From DATLMR01 sp035634255 (lineage in GTDB: Bacteria; Acidobacteriota; Blastocatellia; UBA7656), in assembly GCA_035634255.1 (NCBI GenBank), contig DASQDI010000042.1, forward strand, positions 1-27,545: 27,545 nt of DNA. The letters run 5' to 3'. Each line of letters opens with the position of its first letter. Position 1 is the stretch's first letter. Both the position numbers and the translations under genes were made by a program. Below, piece by piece: positions 24,001 to 27,545 of this stretch. The notes under the pieces are model-generated. The model was not told the origin of the DNA. It did no database searches and saw only the letters and a list, made by a program, of their open reading frames with translations.

Positions 24001-25449
24001 TCACAGGCCGAGCTTCGGCCAGAGCTCGTCCACGCGGCGGCGCACGTCCTCGGACATCTCAAGCTCTTTCGGCCACGGCCTGTGAAAGCCTTCGGACTTC
24101 CATTTCCGCGTGCCGTCGATCCCCATCTTCGACCCGAAATTCGGCAGGCGCGAAGAGTGGTCGAGCTGATCGACCGGCCCGAGCATGAACTGGATGTCGC
24201 GCTCGGGGTCTATGTTGTTCAGGACGCGCCACGCGACCGCATTCAGGTCGCGGACGTCCGTGTCGTCGTCCACGACCACGATGCACTTCGTGAACATCGC
24301 CTGCGGCAGGGACCATATGCTGTTCATCACCTTGCGCGCGTGGCCCGGATAGTTCTTCCTGATCGACACGATCATCAGGTTGTGGAAGACCCCGGCGAAG
24401 GGCATGTGATAGTCGACCACCTCGGGGAACTGCCGCTTCATGAGTGGCAGGAATATGCGCTCTATCGCCTCGCCCATCCAGCAGTCTTCCATGGGCGGCT
24501 TGCCTACTATAGTGGTCTGATAGATCGGCTTCTTCCTGTGCGTGACGCAAGTGACGTGGAAGACGGGGAACTCGTCTTCGAGCGAGTAGTAGCCCGTGTG
24601 GTCGCCGAACGGGCCTTCGACGCGGCGCTCGTCGATGTCGACGTAGCCTTCGAGGATTATCTCCGCGTTCGCCGGGACCTCCACATCGACCGTTTCCGCC
24701 CTGACCATCTCGACCGGCTTCTCGCGCAGGAAGCCCGCGATCATCATCTCGTCGAGGTCTTCGGGCAGGGGGAGTATCGCGGAGAAGACCGTGACCGGGT
24801 CGGCCCCGATGGCGACGGCCGCCTCAAGCCTGCCTCCGCCGCTCCTGCGGAGGTTCCTGAAGTGCTGCGCGCCGTGCTTGTGAATCTGCCAGTGCATGCC
24901 CGTGGTGGACTCGTCGTAGACCTGCATGCGATACATGCCGCAGTTGCGCTTGCCGGTCTCCGGGTTCTTCGTGAAGACGAGCGGGAGGGTGATGAAGCGC
25001 CCCCCGTCTTCCGGCCAGCACTTGAGTACCGGGAGGTCGAACAGGGAGAACTTGCCCTCCTTGAGGATGTTCTCCTTGCAGGGGCCGTCGCGCACGACCT
25101 TGGGAAACATCTTCCCGATGTCGGCAAGGCGCGGCACCATCTTGATCTTTTCGATCAGCCCCTGCGGAGATTTCACGTCCGTCAGCTCGGTGATCCGCGA
25201 GGTGATGTCGTCGTAATCATCGACGCCGAAAGCCATCTTCATGCGCCCCCGGCTGCCGAAGGCGTTGATGAGCACGGGCAGGCCGGAGCCGCGAACGTTT
25301 TCGAACAGGAGGGCGGGGCCGCCCTGTTTGGAGACCCTGTCGGTGATCTCGGTAATCTCAAGCTCCGGGTCAACCTCAGCCCGGACGCGCTTGAGTTCCC
25401 CATTCTTTTCAAGCAGGCGGATAAAGTCTCTCAGGTCATCGAAAGCCAT
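24001..25449 (-). CDS. ubiD: UbiD-family prenyl-FMN-dependent decarboxylase
   Basis: UbiD-family enzymes decarboxylate aromatic or unsaturated acids with prenylated FMN, often in ubiquinone or menaquinone synthesis. The 482-residue product matches the family length (E. coli UbiD 497). It has FDDLRDFIRLLEKNGELKRV at the start and RNCGMYRMQVYD with Arg174. EGPFGDHTGYYS places Glu279 and Asp284 at the Arg-Glu-Glu/Asp active-site positions. KMGIDGTRKW is a typical C-terminal block. The start at 25449 gives MAFDDL, the usual family start; an ATG six codons earlier is less likely. No ubiX or quinone gene is adjacent, so the real substrate, such as 4-hydroxy-3-polyprenylbenzoate or a menaquinone intermediate, is open. 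The symbol denotes the family. Confidence 0.88.
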   Translation of the reverse strand: MAFDDLRDFIRLLEKNGELKRVRAEVDPELEITEITDRVSKQGGPALLFENVRGSGLPVLINAFGSRGRMKMAFGVDDYDDITSRITELTDVKSPQGLIEKIKMVPRLADIGKMFPKVVRDGPCKENILKEGKFSLFDLPVLKCWPEDGGRFITLPLVFTKNPETGKRNCGMYRMQVYDESTTGMHWQIHKHGAQHFRNLRRSGGGRLEAAVAIGADPVTVFSAILPLPEDLDEMMIAGFLREKPVEMVRAETVDVEVPANAEIILEGYVDIDERRVEGPFGDHTGYYSLEDEFPVFHVTCVTHRKKPIYQTTIVGKPPMEDCWMGEAIERIFLPLMKRQFPEVVDYHMPFAGVFHNLMIVSIRKNYPGHARKVMNSIWSLPQAMFTKCIVVVDDDTDVRDLNAVAWRVLNNIDPERDIQFMLGPVDQLDHSSRLPNFGSKMGIDGTRKWKSEGFHRPWPKELEMSEDVRRRVDELWPKLGL

Positions 25450-25471
25450 AACTTGGAAGGGTAGCATGGGC

Positions 25472-25564
25472 AGGGGTCAGTGGCCAGTGGCCGGGAGTCG
25501 GCGGAGTAAAGGGATTCAATAAAGAGAGTCTCTTATCATCCCCGGCCCCTGACCACTGGCCACT
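25472..25564. repeat. Heptad-repeat palindrome between HD-GYP gene and ubiD
   Basis: The left side is a run of seven-base units (CAGGGGT, CAGTGGC, CAGTGGC, CGGGAGT) starting at 25471, and the right side is the inverted copy. The perfect core pair is AGTGGCCAGTGG (25479-25490) with CCACTGGCCACT (25553-25564). A small AAGAGAGTCTCTT palindrome lies between. The right arm touches the stop codon of the signalling gene. It resembles the heptameric intergenic repeats known from cyanobacteria and other bacteria. Confidence 0.6.
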
Positions 25565-27514
25565 CTACATAATGCTATACCGGGAGAGGTCCGAGGTCCT
25601 GAAGGGCTGGCCCTCGGTGAGCGACTTGCGCTTCGCCTTGTCTGAGTACATCGAGCGGTCGGCGGAGAGCAGCAGTTCGTCGAGCGTCTCTCCGTCCCTG
25701 CCGAAGCTGGCCCAGCCCACGCTCAGGCCGATATAAAGCGAGTTGCCGTCGGTTGAAAACTCGTGTTTTTCGACGGCCCGTTGAATGCGGCGGATCAGGT
25801 CGTGCACTTCCTCGGGGCCTATGTTGAGCACAGCGACGAATTCGTCGCCCGCGTACCGCGTGATGAAGTCCGACGAGCGGAGCTGCGACAGGAGGACTCG
25901 GGCAACGTCTCTCAGCAGGTGGTCCCCGGCCTGATGGCCGAGCTGGTCGTTGACGGCCTTGAACCCGTCGAGGTCCATCATCACGACGGAGAAGCTATCC
26001 TTGTGCCGGCGCGCGCGGTCCGCGGCCTCTTCGAACTTGTACCTGAGGGCCCGCGCGTTCGGGAGTCCCGTGAGCAGGTCCGTCAGCGCATTCGTCTCGG
26101 TCCTCTCGTGCCGCACGGCGTTCGCGATGGCGTCGCTCGCAAGCTTTGCCACGGCCTCGATCAACCTCAGGTGGTCGGCGTCGTACGAAGTCAGGTCCGC
26201 CGAGTAGAGAGCGAGCGCGCCCATTGCAGACCCGTCCTTGATGAGAGGCACGACCGTCGCCACTTTATACTGCTCCGCCTCGTCCATCTGCATGGCGTCG
26301 AGGTCGAGCCTGGGGTCGCAGTTGTGCATGGGGTGCCGGTTGGCTATGACCCAGCCCGACAGCCCCGCGCCCGACGGCATCTTCCGCCCTTTGAACCGCT
26401 CCATGTTTCGGCCGCTCACGTGCGCGACCTCGACCTCGGGCGTGTCGTGCCTCTGAAGGTAGAGGACGCAGGTCGTGTAACTGACTATGTCGAGCAGTCG
26501 GGAGGAAAAGACCGCAAACGTATCGCGGAGGTCTAGGCTGGTGCCGATAGTCTCCGCGATGCCGTAGAGCGCGACGACTTCCCTGTGCGCGCTCCGTATG
26601 TGCTCGTAAACTTTCGGCCCCGTGTTGAGCTGCGGGGGCTTGAGAATCCCCTTCTCCATCACCGGCTCGACGTAAGTGCGGTCCACGCCCTGCGCGCGGA
26701 TTTCGGATTCGAACTCATCGAGATGGTCTAGAAAGACGCTGACGACCGTGGGGTCGAAGACGGTCCCGCCGCCTTCCCTCAGAAACCTTATCGCCCCTTC
26801 CTGCGTCATGGCTTTTCGATACTGGCGGTCTTCGCGCACGGCGTCGAAGCAGTCGGCCACGGTCAGGATTCGGGCCGTGATCGGTATCTGGTCGCCCCTC
26901 AGGCCATCGGGGTAGCCCCGCCCGTCCCACCGCTCGTGGTGGTGCCGGACGACGGGAGCGACCGGGTAGGGGAAGCCGACGCGCTCAAGAATCTCGGCCC
27001 CGACCACCGTGTGCACCTTCATCTTTTCGAACTCGGCGGGGGTCAGCTGGCCCGGCTTGTTCAGGATGTAGTCGGGCACCGCGAGCTTCCCGATGTCGTG
27101 CAGGAGCGCCCCCGCTTTCAGGGCTTCGATCTCCCCGTCGGACAGGCCGAACAGGCGCGCGAGGCCGGTGGAATAAATCTGCACGCGCCTGACGTGGTCG
27201 TGCGTGACTTCGTCCTTCGCGTCAATCGCGATGGCGAGTGCCTCGATGGTCCGCAGGTGCAGCTCGGCCATCTCTTCGGCATGGTGGTTCGACGACTCGA
27301 CCCTGTCCAGGTAGACCTTGTAGGCGTAAAAGGCGATGGTCAATATCGGCACCGACACGATGAAGGCGTAGAAGGAGACGACGGCTATCAGCTCCACCAT
27401 CAGGAAGGCCGCGGCCGCCCCCGTGAAGTAGAGCACCGAAGTCCACAGGAATGACTCGTGCCAGATGCTCATCAGGCTCCGCCTCTGTTCTAGCGAGAGG
27501 GCCATCGTGCTCAC
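25565..27514 (-). CDS. Membrane HD-GYP / GAF / GGDEF c-di-GMP signalling protein
   Basis: The 649-residue protein can in principle break and make c-di-GMP. Two transmembrane helices (about 22-45 and 46-67) are followed by an HD-GYP phosphodiesterase domain (about 86-275) with HDIGK (139-143) and HHHERWDGRGYP (191-202). A GAF sensor domain lies at about 320-465 and a GGDEF cyclase domain at about 475-635. Its signature reads AGDEF (555-559), a variant still active in other proteins, and the inhibitory I-site RSSD (546-549) lies five residues before it. All key motifs look intact. The GTG at 27514 has no ribosome binding site; the ATG at 27505, with GGTGAG just upstream, is an equal candidate. 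It faces ubiD across the heptad repeat. Confidence 0.93.
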   Translation of the reverse strand: MSTMALSLEQRRSLMSIWHESFLWTSVLYFTGAAAAFLMVELIAVVSFYAFIVSVPILTIAFYAYKVYLDRVESSNHHAEEMAELHLRTIEALAIAIDAKDEVTHDHVRRVQIYSTGLARLFGLSDGEIEALKAGALLHDIGKLAVPDYILNKPGQLTPAEFEKMKVHTVVGAEILERVGFPYPVAPVVRHHHERWDGRGYPDGLRGDQIPITARILTVADCFDAVREDRQYRKAMTQEGAIRFLREGGGTVFDPTVVSVFLDHLDEFESEIRAQGVDRTYVEPVMEKGILKPPQLNTGPKVYEHIRSAHREVVALYGIAETIGTSLDLRDTFAVFSSRLLDIVSYTTCVLYLQRHDTPEVEVAHVSGRNMERFKGRKMPSGAGLSGWVIANRHPMHNCDPRLDLDAMQMDEAEQYKVATVVPLIKDGSAMGALALYSADLTSYDADHLRLIEAVAKLASDAIANAVRHERTETNALTDLLTGLPNARALRYKFEEAADRARRHKDSFSVVMMDLDGFKAVNDQLGHQAGDHLLRDVARVLLSQLRSSDFITRYAGDEFVAVLNIGPEEVHDLIRRIQRAVEKHEFSTDGNSLYIGLSVGWASFGRDGETLDELLLSADRSMYSDKAKRKSLTEGQPFRTSDLSRYSIM

Positions 27515-27545
27515 CCATGAATTAATGATGTAATGGAGCAGGCCC

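Noticed and set aside
23674..25464. 596-codon open frame on the plus strand
   Set aside because: Antisense to ubiD and pyrR; no domain-like sequence, biased to Arg, Asp, Val, His as expected of a shadow.

Overview
The window is a high-GC, gene-dense stretch of bacterial chromosome with 19 confident protein genes, no RNA genes, no CRISPR array and no recognisable insertion sequence. The best guess for the host is an Acidobacteriota member, perhaps of the Blastocatellia type. The reasons are a secreted von Willebrand A protein of the acidobacterial VWFA-related family, a secreted HYR/WPPNH protein, and the general gene style. This is inference from family flavour, not a phylogenetic result.

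Layout. (1) 64-2043, minus: a secreted Ig-like/HYR protein, followed by about 640 bases of poorly coding DNA with a strong GC hairpin and one possible gene remnant. (2) 2684-8238, minus: a probable operon read as promoter, TPR protein with a histone-H1-like Lys/Ala tail, yvcK (glmR), glmU, glmS, then a long inverted repeat. (3) 8449-14220, plus: hemD, a VWA protein, a FecR/DUF6600-like envelope protein and a CPBP intramembrane protease. (4) 14265-16603, minus: mgtE, a small one-TM protein and a DUF4870-like membrane protein. (5) 16666-21088, plus: a possible 37-residue leader ORF, a 3-methyladenine DNA glycosylase, then hemE-hemH-hemG. (6) 21079-23949, minus: pyrR-pyrB-pyrC, convergent with and overlapping the end of hemG. 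(7) 24001-27514, minus: an HD-GYP/GAF/GGDEF signalling protein, a heptad-repeat hairpin and a ubiD-family decarboxylase.

How the genes work together. GlmS and GlmU make glucosamine-6-P and UDP-GlcNAc for peptidoglycan; YvcK/GlmR is known in Bacillus to bind UDP-GlcNAc and stimulate GlmS, so the whole circuit appears to be in one operon here. HemD, HemE, HemG and HemH supply the steps from hydroxymethylbilane to protoheme, except coproporphyrinogen oxidation, which is not encoded here. PyrR, PyrB and PyrC are a regulator and two early enzymes of UMP synthesis.

Most of the window is housekeeping. I do not see an obvious new defence or mobile system. The best leads are the yvcK-glmU-glmS arrangement with competing hairpins before glmU, the Cys-rich end of HemH, the small ORF before the glycosylase, and the very short pyrR leader.
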